DNA of 64,000 nucleotides from Alkalihalobacillus sp. BA299 (GTDB lineage Bacteria > Bacillota > Bacilli > Bacillales > Bacillaceae_F), in assembly GCF_017745675.1 (NCBI RefSeq), contig NZ_JAFLJM010000015.1:61870-125869 (forward strand), given 5' to 3'. A model generated the notes under the pieces. That model searched no databases. It was not told the origin of the DNA and saw only the letters and a program-made list of their open reading frames with translations. Shown one piece after another: positions 28,988 through 38,065 of the stretch (its first letter is position 1; the number at the start of each line of letters is the position of its first letter). The position numbers and the translations under genes are program-made.

Positions 28988-30499
28988 ATGAATATTAATC
29001 AAGGATTAGAAACGGATGTATTAATAGTAGGTGCAGGTAATGCTGCAATGTGTGCTGCTTTGTCGGCACGGGAAAAAGGAGTGAAAGTAACGGTACTAGA
29101 AAGATCCCCTAAAAAAGAACGAGGAGGTAACAGTACATTTACTGCTGGTGCAATTCGTTTTGCATATAACGGTATCGAAGATTTAAAGAAAGTTGTAACG
29201 GATTTAACGGATGAAGAAATTGCAAATACAGACTTTGGTACTTATACAGAAGAACAATTCTTTGATGACATGTGTCGTGTTACACAGTATCGTACAAATC
29301 CTGAGTTAGCGGATATCCTTGTTAGTGAAAGTTTAAATACAATGATTTGGATGCGGTCTAAGAAAATACGCTTTGCACCAATATATGGACGACAAGCTTT
29401 TAAAGTAGATGGAAAGTTTAAGTTCTGGGGGGGATTAACTGTTGAAGCAGTTGGTGGTGGTCCAGGTTTAGTAGATTCACTTCACGAAACTGCTGAACGT
29501 GAGGGTATTGAAGTTTTATATAATGCTCAAGCAATTGAACTCCTTCATGATGATAACGGTGTACATGGTGTACGAGCCAAAATAAAAGGTAAATCAACTG
29601 AAATCAACGCAAAATCTGTTATTTTAGCTGCTGGTGGTTTCCAAGCGAACTCCGAAATGCGTACCCGATACCTAGGTCCAGATTGGGAATTAGCTAAAGT
29701 CCGTGGTACAAAATACAATACTGGTGATGGTATTAAAATGGCATTAGATATTGGTGCTATGCCCTATGGACATTGGTCTGGTTCCCATGCAGTTGGTTGG
29801 GATCGTAACGCACCAGAATTTGGGGATTTAAGTGTAGGGGATGGATTTCAAAAGCATAGTTACCCATTTGGCATCATGATTAATGCAAATGGTGAACGTT
29901 TTGTTGATGAAGGAGCCGACTTCCGTAACTATACGTATGCAAAATATGGCCGAGTAATATTACAACAGCCAGGTCAGTTTGCATGGCAAATATTTGACCA
30001 AAAAGTTACTCACCTATTAAGAGATGAGTATCACATTAAACAAGTAACAAAGGTTAAGGCAAAAACATTAGAAGAGTTAGTTCAAAAATTGGATGGTGTG
30101 AATACAGAAGCTGCTTTAAAAAATATTAAGGAATATAACGACTCAATTAAAAAAGATGTCGAGTTCAATCCAAACATTAAAGATGGACGATGTACTAATG
30201 GATTGAATATTCCAAAATCAAACTGGGCTAATACAATCGAAGAGGGACCATTTGAAGCCTATGCGGTTACTTGTGGTATCACATTTACTTTCGGTGGATT
30301 GCGTATTAATCCACAAACGGAGGTTCAAGATACATCTGAAACTTCAATTCCAGGACTATATGCGGCAGGAGAATTAGTTGGTGGATTATTCTACTTCAAC
30401 TATCCAGGTGGAACTGGTTTAATGGGTGGAGCAGTATTTGGCAAAATTGCAGGAGAACAAGCTGCTACATTTGCTTTAAAAGAACTTAATCACGCGTAG
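28988..30499 (+). CDS. FAD-dependent dehydrogenase, fumarate reductase/tricarballylate dehydrogenase (TcuA)-like
   Basis: 503-residue FAD_binding_2 flavoprotein. The dinucleotide fold is VLIVGAGNAAMCAALSARE at the N-terminus, with the FAD-ribose stretch KKERGGNSTFTAGAIRF. GGFQANSEMRTRYLGP is the central motif, and GLYAAGELVGGLFYF with YPGGTGLMGGAVFG closes the FAD site. No signal peptide or haem motif is present, so it is a soluble cytosolic dehydrogenase like TcuA, which oxidises tricarballylate to cis-aconitate. The nearby TTT transporter strengthens the parallel, but the real substrate is not known. ATG start with AGGAGG. etfB follows, so ETF is a likely electron acceptor. Confidence 0.85.
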   Translation: MNINQGLETDVLIVGAGNAAMCAALSAREKGVKVTVLERSPKKERGGNSTFTAGAIRFAYNGIEDLKKVVTDLTDEEIANTDFGTYTEEQFFDDMCRVTQYRTNPELADILVSESLNTMIWMRSKKIRFAPIYGRQAFKVDGKFKFWGGLTVEAVGGGPGLVDSLHETAEREGIEVLYNAQAIELLHDDNGVHGVRAKIKGKSTEINAKSVILAAGGFQANSEMRTRYLGPDWELAKVRGTKYNTGDGIKMALDIGAMPYGHWSGSHAVGWDRNAPEFGDLSVGDGFQKHSYPFGIMINANGERFVDEGADFRNYTYAKYGRVILQQPGQFAWQIFDQKVTHLLRDEYHIKQVTKVKAKTLEELVQKLDGVNTEAALKNIKEYNDSIKKDVEFNPNIKDGRCTNGLNIPKSNWANTIEEGPFEAYAVTCGITFTFGGLRINPQTEVQDTSETSIPGLYAAGELVGGLFYFNYPGGTGLMGGAVFGKIAGEQAATFALKELNHA

Positions 30500-30578
30500 G
30501 TTTTCCCTCTTCATAAATTAGGATAAAGTATAACTCAGTCTTATAAAATTAAGTCTTATCTATAAAGGAGGAAACGAA

Positions 30579-31343
30579 GTGAAGATCCTTGTTTTACTAA
30601 AACAAACGTTCGATACTGAAGAATCAATTTTAATTGAAAATGGAGAAATCAGTGAAGAGGGCGTAAAGTTTATTATTAATCCGTATGATGAATATGCTGT
30701 TGAGGAAGCAGTTACATTAAAGGAAGAACATGGCGGAGAAGTCACTGCAATTTCATTAGGACCTGATCGTGTCCAGGAAGCTCTACGCACATCCCTAGCA
30801 ATGGGAGTAGATAAGGCCATTCATATTAATGATGAAGAACTGTTTGGTGATGAGTTGAAAATTGCAAAGGTTCTGGCTGCTGTTATTAAAGACCAGGAAT
30901 TTGATATTATTCTAGGCGGATATATGGCAGTAGACGATGGTTCAGCTCAGGTTGGCCCTCGTGTAGCGGAAGAATTAGATATTCCACACCTTTCTACAGT
31001 AGTTAATTTAAAGATAGAAGATAATAAAGCTATAGTAGATAGAGATGTTGAAGGAAATACGGAGAAAATTGAAGTAGAGCTGCCAGTATTGATCACTGCA
31101 CAACAAGGTTTGAACGAACCCCGTTACCCAGCATTAACCTCTATTATGAAAGCAAAGAGAAAACCATATGTAGAAATAGAGGAAGATGATATCCAATTAC
31201 CAGAAGGATTAGCCAGTAAAACTGAATTGGTAGAACAATTCCTTCCTCCAAAAAAAGAGGGAGGTAAGATCTTAGAAGGTGAGATTACAAATCAAGTTAA
31301 AGAAGTTGTACAGTTGCTTAAAATTAAAGAAAAGGTAGTTTAG
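30579..31343 (+). CDS. etfB: Electron transfer flavoprotein beta subunit
   Basis: 254-residue EtfB. KILVLLKQTFDTE at the start, INPYDEYAVEEAV near residue 30 and GGYMAVDDGSAQVGP (AMP/NADH-site region) are family motifs. With EtfA it forms a soluble heterodimer that collects electrons from flavin dehydrogenases. GTG start with AAGGAGG, 79 bases after the flavoprotein and 27 before etfA, so this ETF is probably dedicated to the island's dehydrogenases. A separate fixAB pair lies at 59-60.7 kb. Confidence 0.95.
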   Translation: MKILVLLKQTFDTEESILIENGEISEEGVKFIINPYDEYAVEEAVTLKEEHGGEVTAISLGPDRVQEALRTSLAMGVDKAIHINDEELFGDELKIAKVLAAVIKDQEFDIILGGYMAVDDGSAQVGPRVAEELDIPHLSTVVNLKIEDNKAIVDRDVEGNTEKIEVELPVLITAQQGLNEPRYPALTSIMKAKRKPYVEIEEDDIQLPEGLASKTELVEQFLPPKKEGGKILEGEITNQVKEVVQLLKIKEKVV

Positions 31344-31370
31344 TTGTTTGAATGAAGGAGGAGAAGCCTA

Positions 31371-32357
31371 ATGTCGAGAAACATATTAGTTTTTGTGGAA
31401 ACGAAAGGTCAAAAACTACGTAATGTTACGTTAGAGGCGCTTTCGGCAGCACAACAAGTGGCTGATGGCGGCACAATTCAGGCAGTCCTATTAGGGACAG
31501 ATTTTGAGAAGGATGTACCAAAAATCCTCGCAGAATATGGTGCCAACCAGATTTATTCTGTCAAAGACGAGCAATTAAATCAATATACTAGTGAAGCCTA
31601 TTCACAAGCATTTGTTCAAGTGGTTGAAGAACTAAAACCAGATGTTATATTATGCGGTCATACTGCAATTGGAAGGGACTTTTCACCACGTGTTGCAGCT
31701 AAACTTAATCTTGGAATGATTTCTGATATTACTAAAATTGATCTTAATGGCGATGAGTTGGTGTTTACTCGCCCTATCTATTCTGGAAAGGCATTTGCAA
31801 AAAAACGTGTAATCAAAGATACCATTTATGCAACTATTCGACCTAACAACATTACAATAATAAAGCCTGAAAAATCGAAAAATGCTAATATAATAAATCT
31901 TCACGTTTCTATTAAGCCACTACGAACAATTGTTAGAGAAGTTTTAACAAGTGCTACTGGTGGAGTAGATTTAACAGAAGCAAAAGTTGTTGTTTCTGGT
32001 GGTCGAGGTGTTAAGAGTGCAAAAGGATTTGAACCGTTAAAAGAATTAGCAAGCGTCCTTGGTGGTGCAATTGGTGCATCAAGGGGAGCATGTGACCAAG
32101 ATTACTGTGATTATTCAATGCAAATTGGTCAAACAGGTAAGGTAGTTACTCCTGATTTGTATATTGCTTGTGGAATTTCTGGAGCCATTCAACATTTAGC
32201 AGGTATGTCAAATTCAAAAGTTATCCTAGCAATTAATAAAGATCCAGAAGCTCCAATTTTTAAAGTAGCGGATTATGGAATTGTTGGAGACTTATTTGAA
32301 GTGGTTCCTTTACTTACAGAAGAGTTTAAAAAGCTAATTGAAGAAGTAACGGTTTGA
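31371..32357 (+). CDS. etfA: Electron transfer flavoprotein alpha subunit
   Basis: 328-residue EtfA. The C-terminal FAD domain shows VVSGGRGVKSAKGFEPL, GASRGACDQDY, QIGQTGKVVTPDLYIACG and SGAIQHLAGM, then AINKDPEAPIF. These are the conserved FAD-binding elements. It partners with EtfB and passes electrons on to a quinone oxidoreductase such as FixC encoded at 57.6 kb (inference). The start ATG follows AAGGAGGAG. It is the last gene of the flavoprotein-etfBA unit. Confidence 0.95.
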   Translation: MSRNILVFVETKGQKLRNVTLEALSAAQQVADGGTIQAVLLGTDFEKDVPKILAEYGANQIYSVKDEQLNQYTSEAYSQAFVQVVEELKPDVILCGHTAIGRDFSPRVAAKLNLGMISDITKIDLNGDELVFTRPIYSGKAFAKKRVIKDTIYATIRPNNITIIKPEKSKNANIINLHVSIKPLRTIVREVLTSATGGVDLTEAKVVVSGGRGVKSAKGFEPLKELASVLGGAIGASRGACDQDYCDYSMQIGQTGKVVTPDLYIACGISGAIQHLAGMSNSKVILAINKDPEAPIFKVADYGIVGDLFEVVPLLTEEFKKLIEEVTV

Positions 32358-32712
32358 TTTTCTTGTCACCATTTAAACTTCCAAAATACCACTTTAATGT
32401 ATAATTAATTTTATTGGCTCTTCTAGCTATCCATGGGGTATTAATGAAAAACTCGTTGATAAAGGTACTTTAATAATTAATTTTACTGTGGGCTATAGAG
32501 TCATAAATTAGCCTTTCACCCTATTAAAAAATTATTGTAGCCGTCTTAAAATAATATGGCGGCTCCTTTTATACTCTGCTTCCTCATCAACATGAATAAT
32601 TGAAAAATATAGTATTGAGAAAGAAACCCACGAAAATATCCTTACTTTAAAGATGGATTAAAGTGATAGTTCAACTGTAATTTAGGGTGGTTTAGCTATA
32701 GATGTATTTTTA
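32358..32712. other. Intergenic region between etfA and the CBO0543-like gene
   Basis: A hairpin with AGCCGTC (32539-32545) and GGCGGCT (32558-32564), followed by CCTTTTAT, probably ends the etf transcript. The rest shows no gene with a ribosome site. Confidence 0.45.
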
Positions 32713-33255
32713 TTAAAGCGTAATTTTATCGACTAACCATTTTATTCCTAATGCAAGTGCAATGTAAATTGGAAATGAGTATATATGTTTCCAATAATTC
32801 ATTTCATAAAATTCGAGCCAAATCATTAGTGGTTCACCGATAAAGGAAAAAATAAGAGATGCGACAACCATAGCCCAAAAGAAAGATTTCCAACTCTTAA
32901 AATATTGATAAACCACCATATATATTACAGGGAAAATTGTTAAATCAGCTGGAAACATAGGAGGATAAATAGGTATTAAGGTATGAGGGTATGACCATAA
33001 ATGAAAATTCCAGCCTATAATATCTAGGAAAGTGGCAAGTAAAGTAATCAATAGTCCATATAAAACAATTGCTGTACTGCGGGATCGATCGAATACTTTC
33101 CACCAAATAAACCATGGTATAATCGTGAGTGCTAAGAGCAACCACCAATCCCAGCCAAATAGATCATGCTTTATCCAATGCTCCTGGAGCAGTTCAGTAA
33201 ATTTTTTTTGCACTTTGTCTATTTCCTCGTGGGAAGGATGTATGTTATTCCCCAT
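32713..33255 (-). CDS. CBO0543-like integral membrane protein
   Basis: 180-residue protein with about five hydrophobic segments and many aromatic residues. The motifs GWNFHLWSYPHTLIPI, DLTIFPVIYMVVYQY and SWKSFFWAM resemble the CBO0543 family of uncharacterised Firmicute membrane proteins. The function is unknown. The start ATG follows AAAGGGATAG. It stands alone on the minus strand between the etf operon and the two-component system. Confidence 0.65.
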   Translation of the reverse strand: MGNNIHPSHEEIDKVQKKFTELLQEHWIKHDLFGWDWWLLLALTIIPWFIWWKVFDRSRSTAIVLYGLLITLLATFLDIIGWNFHLWSYPHTLIPIYPPMFPADLTIFPVIYMVVYQYFKSWKSFFWAMVVASLIFSFIGEPLMIWLEFYEMNYWKHIYSFPIYIALALGIKWLVDKITL

Positions 33256-33523
33256 TTGCTATCCCTTTCTTGTTAATCAAACTTATCTTTTAATTTTATA
33301 TTTTCTTATTTAGGTAATAATTATTCCACTACATCCTGTTGCCTTAACTAACTTTCATGTATCTTGTCAATCGCTTTTTGTTACGTAATAATAGTAAAAG
33401 GCGTTTTATAAGAAGTTAATTTGATCAGAAACTAATAGGTGTTTTTTTTATTAGGCTTTTCACTATTATTGGTAAAATCTAACCATTTCTTTGGAATTTA
33501 TGAAATTTAGAGGATGTATTTTT

Positions 33524-35128
33524 ATGAAGGGTAGACCTATATTTAAGTTACAGACAACGATTATTTTGCTTGTTTGTAGTGTCGTAATTTTGGCTATGTT
33601 TGTTACCCATATATTGATCGGTGCTACGGTTACAAATGATGCACAAAACAATTTAGAAGAAAAAGCAATGATCATTGCGCGTACTGTTGCAAAAACACCA
33701 ACGGTAATTGAAGGGATGAGCGGTGTAAGACCAGAACAAGAAATCCAAGAATATGTAGAAGAAATCCGACAAACAACAAATGTGAATTTTATTGTTGTGT
33801 TTGATATGAATGGAATTCGAAAATCACACCCCGACCCAAGTAAAATCGGACAGCATTTTGTCGGGGGCGATGAAAGGAATGTGCTAAGAGGAGAAGAGCA
33901 TATTTCTATAGCTCGAGGTACGTTAGGCTTATCACTCAGAGCTTTTACACCGATATATTCTCCTACGGGGGTACAATTAGGTGCAGTATCAGTAGGCATA
34001 TCACTAGAAAATGTAAAGGATACAGTTGCTAAAAGTAGAAACATCATATACATTGGGGGTATCTTTGGTACATTAATTGGAATAGTTGGGGCTATTTTAT
34101 TAGCCGTACGGATTAAAAAAATATTATTTGGTTTAGAGCCCCAAGCGATTGCAAGAGTATTAGAAGAGAGAAATGCTATGCTTCAGTCCATGTTTGAAGG
34201 GGTAGTTGCTGTTGATCAAAATGGATCTATTACATTAGCCAATGGCAAAGCACGAAAGTTGTTTCATCAAGCCAATTTAAGGGGGGACCCTGTTGGTCAA
34301 AAGGTGGACAACTATATAGAAAGCATACAGCTAAGTAAGGTTGTGTCAACAGGGAAATCGATGTTTAACAGGGAAACTGAAATGAATGGATTACACTTAT
34401 TAGTAAACTGTGTACCGTTATATGTTAACGGGGAAATTGTTGGGGCGATTGCAACGTTTCGTGATAAAACCGAAGTGAAAGTTTTAGCTGAGCAACTAAC
34501 AGGTGCACGTATGTACGCTAGTGCTCTTCGTGCCCAAACACACGAATTCATGAATAAACTGCAAGTCATTCTTGGAATGGTTCATATGAAGTTTTACGAT
34601 AGAATAAGTCCTTACATCAATCAAATTACAAACCATTATCAAGAGGAGATCGGTTTTATCTTAAGGAGAATAAAGGATCCGGTATTGGCAGGTTTTATAC
34701 TTGCGAAAATGAGTTATGCCAGGGAACAGGGAATAGAACTAACCTTATCCGAAGATTCCATGATCCCTGAACCAAAAAATCAAGACTTAACACATGAAAT
34801 TGTAAAAATTCTCGGCAATTTAATTGACAATTCGATTGATGCTTTAGAAGGAAGTAATAAAAAATCTATACATGTCCTGTTAGCTTATCATGAAAAACAA
34901 GAGTTATTAACGATTAACGTAAGTGATACAGGGTCTGGTATGAGTGAAACATTAAAGAAGAAAATCTTCGAGCAGGGATTTTCAACCAAAGAAGAAGATA
35001 GAGGCTACGGTTTATATATACTCCAGCATAGTCTAGAAAACTTAAACGGACAGTTAAATATTAGCTCTGAAGAGAATGTTGGAACAACTTTTCATATTAC
35101 AATACCCTATAAGAGCAAGGATGAATAA
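33524..35128 (+). CDS. CitA/DcuS-family sensor histidine kinase (MalK/DctS-like)
   Basis: 534-residue membrane sensor kinase. Helix 1 (near residues 9-31), an extracytoplasmic PAS/Cache-like domain (to about residue 170, with NVNFIVVFDMNG), helix 2 (IYIGGIFGTLIGIVGAILL) and a cytoplasmic PAS (AMLQSMFEGVVAVDQNG) are visible. The phosphoacceptor His is in RAQTHEFMNKLQ, followed by the N-box IVKILGNLIDNSIDAL and G-boxes DTGSGM and GYGLYILQ. This family senses C4-dicarboxylates or citrate outside the cell. I use the ATG at 33524 with AGAGG upstream instead of the ATG at 33491. The response regulator follows after 3 bases. Confidence 0.93.
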   Translation: MKGRPIFKLQTTIILLVCSVVILAMFVTHILIGATVTNDAQNNLEEKAMIIARTVAKTPTVIEGMSGVRPEQEIQEYVEEIRQTTNVNFIVVFDMNGIRKSHPDPSKIGQHFVGGDERNVLRGEEHISIARGTLGLSLRAFTPIYSPTGVQLGAVSVGISLENVKDTVAKSRNIIYIGGIFGTLIGIVGAILLAVRIKKILFGLEPQAIARVLEERNAMLQSMFEGVVAVDQNGSITLANGKARKLFHQANLRGDPVGQKVDNYIESIQLSKVVSTGKSMFNRETEMNGLHLLVNCVPLYVNGEIVGAIATFRDKTEVKVLAEQLTGARMYASALRAQTHEFMNKLQVILGMVHMKFYDRISPYINQITNHYQEEIGFILRRIKDPVLAGFILAKMSYAREQGIELTLSEDSMIPEPKNQDLTHEIVKILGNLIDNSIDALEGSNKKSIHVLLAYHEKQELLTINVSDTGSGMSETLKKKIFEQGFSTKEEDRGYGLYILQHSLENLNGQLNISSEENVGTTFHITIPYKSKDE

Positions 35129-35131
35129 AAG

Positions 35132-35842
35132 ATGATTAATGTACTAATCGTTGAAGACGATCCGATGGTAGCTGAATTTAACAAGTTGTATCTTGAACAA
35201 ATGGAAGGTTTTTCTCTAGTTTCAGTCGCTTCAACTTCTAAAGAAGCCCTCGAGCTAATCGATCAAAAAAAATATGACCTTATTTTGCTTGATATTTATA
35301 TGCCTGGAATGAATGGGTTAGAGTTTCTAACAGAAATAAGAAAGCTCGAAAAAGCGATTGATGTGATTATTATTTCTGCAGCTAACGATAAACTAAGTAT
35401 AGAAAAGGCTTTAAGAAATGGGGCTGTTGATTACTTAATAAAGCCTTTTAATTTCGAACGTTTTCAAGAGGCATTAAATAGATATCGAAACGAAAAAATA
35501 CAGATGGAGGATCATGAAACTTTTAATCAAGTAGAGTTGGATCGTTTTATATTTCATAAGCAAAACGATGCAACACCACAAAAGCAGTTACCAAAAGGAC
35601 TTACAAGAAATACGTTGAATACTATTTGGAATATGATTTTGGAAATGAAAGACCAATCGTTTACTACAGAAGAACTTGGTACTCGTGTTGGAATATCTAG
35701 AGTATCAATTAGGAAATACTTAGCCTTTTTACATGAAATTGGTGTTATTAACGAAGAGATTGTTTACGGATCTGTCGGTAGACCACTCAACCAGTATACA
35801 TATAATCCATCAAAAAGCAGTTTAATAAAACACTATTTGTAA
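35132..35842 (+). CDS. Response regulator, CitB/DcuR/MalR-like
   Basis: 236-residue regulator with a receiver domain (acidic pair EDD, phosphoacceptor Asp in LILLDIYMPGMNG near residue 53, lysine in YLIKPF) and a C-terminal helix-turn-helix of the CitT/DcuR type (FTTEELGTRVGISRVSIRK). Its partner is the kinase encoded just upstream. The most obvious target is the DASS carboxylate symporter gene at 36.1 kb, as in the B. subtilis MalKR/YflS arrangement. A terminator directly follows its stop. Confidence 0.94.
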   Translation: MINVLIVEDDPMVAEFNKLYLEQMEGFSLVSVASTSKEALELIDQKKYDLILLDIYMPGMNGLEFLTEIRKLEKAIDVIIISAANDKLSIEKALRNGAVDYLIKPFNFERFQEALNRYRNEKIQMEDHETFNQVELDRFIFHKQNDATPQKQLPKGLTRNTLNTIWNMILEMKDQSFTTEELGTRVGISRVSIRKYLAFLHEIGVINEEIVYGSVGRPLNQYTYNPSKSSLIKHYL

Positions 35843-35867
35843 GCGTGCTAGCATGCTTACTTTTTTT
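35841..35867 (+). terminator. Terminator after the response regulator
   Basis: AAGCGTGC pairs with GCATGCTT (one G-T pair) around a tight loop, followed by seven T residues (35861-35867); the stem begins within the stop codon. Confidence 0.7.
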
Positions 35868-36020
35868 ATTTACAAAATGATTTATTAAATTAAATAAGCT
35901 TATACTCTATTTTCAAATAATTTAGAATAGACAACAAGACGTCACAAAATCTACTAAAAAATTCACACCATTGTTGTAATTCATCTATTAGTTTAAATTT
36001 TAATGAAATTTATCAATTAA

Positions 36021-36034
36021 TGAAAACGGTGTCA
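36021..36034 (+). promoter_or_regulatory. Probable cre site before the DASS symporter
   Basis: TGAAAACGGTGTCA fits the relaxed cre pattern TGNNARCGNWWWCA with one mismatch. It is 80 bases before the symporter start, a suitable position for CcpA repression. Confidence 0.5.
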
Positions 36035-36114
36035 AAACAGTATGCGAGATGTCTCTCACTTTAGTTAAATAGTTAATGCTCGTTAAAACATATGATTTGA
36101 AAGGGTGAACATAA

Positions 36115-37755
36115 ATGGAAAAGTCAATCATGAAAAAAGCTTGGAACATGAGTTGGGATGCACATTATAAAGTAAAGCAGCTCTTAACTTTTTCAACTGC
36201 AAGAAAGTTAGAACAGAAATCAGCAGTAAGTAATAAGGATATTACTAATAAAACAGGAACAGGTGATGGGAAACAACCAAGCTATCAGACCTCTCAACTC
36301 ATAGGTCTAATTTTAGGACCCTTGCTATTTGCATTAACAATGTTGTTTTTTGCACCAGAGGGGTTGAATGATAGTGCAAAAGCAGTATTAGCAACTACAT
36401 TATGGGTTGCAGTATGGTGGATTACAGAAGCGATTCCTATTCCGGCAACGTCGCTGTTACCTCTCATTTTATTACCAATTACCGAGGCAGTTGGCGGGGG
36501 AGATGTTGCATCATCATATGGGAACCCGATTATCTTTCTGTTTTTAGGTGGGTTTTTAATTGCTCTAGCGATGGAAAAATGGAATTTACACAAACGTATT
36601 GCAGTTATTATCGTATCAATCATCGGGATAAGTCCTAAACGAATTATTCTAGGTTTCATGTTGGCAACAGGTTTTTTATCAATGTGGGTTTCCAATACCG
36701 CAGCAGTTATGATGATGATTCCAATCGGAACAGCGATTACGTATCAAGCGGTACAGAATTCAAGGAATTCATTAGGAGAAGGTTCAATCAAAACCTTTGA
36801 AAAGGCTGTCATTTTCGGGATTGGGTTTTCTGGTACCATTGGTGGATTTGGAACTTTAATCGGAACACCTCCAAATATCATATTAGCAGGGACAGTACAA
36901 GCGCTATATGGTGTAGATATCTCTTTTGCAACATGGTTGTTCTTTGCAGCACCTATTGTCGTTATCTTACTATTCGCTTCTTGGTATTTTCTTGTAAATA
37001 TTGCTTTCCCTGTTAAGATGAAAGAACTTCCTGGCGGGAAAGAAATAATTAATCAAGAACGAGTAAACTTAGGGAAAATGAGCTTTGAGGAAAAAGCGGT
37101 ACTAGCTGTGTTTGTATTTGCAGCATTTATGTGGATTTCAAGGTCCTTTTTATGGGACGGTGTCATTCCAGGTATTAGTGATGCAATGATTGCTGTATGT
37201 GCTGGTATTCTATTATTTTTAATTCCGTCAAAGAATACAAGTGGTAAATTATTAGAATGGGACGTATCAGCAAAGCTTCCGTGGGGTGTTTTGTTACTAT
37301 TCGGTGGAGGTTTAGCCATTGCAACGGGATTTAAAGAAACTGGTTTGGATGCCTGGATTGGGCAACAGTTAACTATAATAGATGGTCTTAACTTTATTTT
37401 AATGATTATTATAATAACTGCTTTTGTATTATTCTTAACTGAAATTACGTCAAATACTGCGACTGCTACAATGATCTTACCAATATTAGCTGGTCTTGCT
37501 CTTGCTATTAATGTACATCCATTTGCACTTATGGTTCCAGCAGCAATGGCAGCAAACTGTGCGTTTATGTTACCAGTTGGAACACCACCAAATGCTATCA
37601 TATATGCCACAGAAAGAATTACAATTTCTGAAATGGTAAAAAGCGGATTCTGGCTTAATATATTTGCGACAATCTTGATTGTTCTTGCTGTATACTTTAT
37701 TTTACCTGTCATTATGGGCATTGACCTTACTAACTTCCCAACGGAATTCAAATAA
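36115..37755 (+). CDS. DASS/SLC13-family sodium:dicarboxylate symporter (SdcS-like)
   Basis: 546-residue membrane protein. About 60 polar N-terminal residues precede roughly eleven hydrophobic segments. The two sodium/substrate SNT motifs are present: SMWVSNTAAVMMMIPIG and TEITSNTATATMILPIL. GTLIGTPPNIILAGT and LPVGTPPNAIIYAT are the paired DASS signatures. Such carriers import succinate, malate, fumarate or 2-oxoglutarate with sodium. ATG start with GAAAGGGTG. The sensor/regulator pair just upstream and a cre site suggest induction by C4-dicarboxylates and catabolite repression. A terminator follows. Confidence 0.93.
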   Translation: MEKSIMKKAWNMSWDAHYKVKQLLTFSTARKLEQKSAVSNKDITNKTGTGDGKQPSYQTSQLIGLILGPLLFALTMLFFAPEGLNDSAKAVLATTLWVAVWWITEAIPIPATSLLPLILLPITEAVGGGDVASSYGNPIIFLFLGGFLIALAMEKWNLHKRIAVIIVSIIGISPKRIILGFMLATGFLSMWVSNTAAVMMMIPIGTAITYQAVQNSRNSLGEGSIKTFEKAVIFGIGFSGTIGGFGTLIGTPPNIILAGTVQALYGVDISFATWLFFAAPIVVILLFASWYFLVNIAFPVKMKELPGGKEIINQERVNLGKMSFEEKAVLAVFVFAAFMWISRSFLWDGVIPGISDAMIAVCAGILLFLIPSKNTSGKLLEWDVSAKLPWGVLLLFGGGLAIATGFKETGLDAWIGQQLTIIDGLNFILMIIIITAFVLFLTEITSNTATATMILPILAGLALAINVHPFALMVPAAMAANCAFMLPVGTPPNAIIYATERITISEMVKSGFWLNIFATILIVLAVYFILPVIMGIDLTNFPTEFK

Positions 37756-37791
37756 GAAATAGTAACGGTTATCCGTTAAACGATTAGGAAA

Positions 37792-37836
37792 GGAAGAGAT
37801 TAGCACACATAGGTGTACAAATCTCTTCCTTTTTTA
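37792..37836 (+). terminator. Terminator after the DASS symporter
   Basis: GGAAGAGATT and AATCTCTTCC form a perfect 10-bp stem followed by seven T residues. Confidence 0.88.
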
Positions 37837-38065
37837 CATTTACTATAATAACAGAAAAAGTATTGTAACAATTTACAATTAATGATAATATACTTATTGA
37901 AATAAAGTGTAACACATATATTGATTATAACTATAATTGTATAACACATTTAAGTTAATTGTTTATTCTAATTAAAGGCTAATCTAGTAAATTATCAAAA
38001 GATATTTAAGTAACGAAACTAGTTTGCTAATGGATACTAAAATAGAAAAGAATAGGAGAGGACAT

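Noticed and set aside
11074..32357. Direct assignment as a tricarballylate or sulfolactate pathway
   Set aside because: TcuB, and the SuyAB or ComDE partners that would define those pathways, are not seen; only single family members match.
33032..33313. 93-codon ORF on the plus strand
   Set aside because: Antisense shadow of the CBO0543-like membrane gene.
33466..34053. 195-codon ORF on the minus strand
   Set aside because: Antisense to the N-terminal half of the sensor kinase; no ribosome site.
37053..37751. 232-codon ORF on the minus strand
   Set aside because: Antisense to the DASS symporter, whose conserved SNT motifs establish the true frame.
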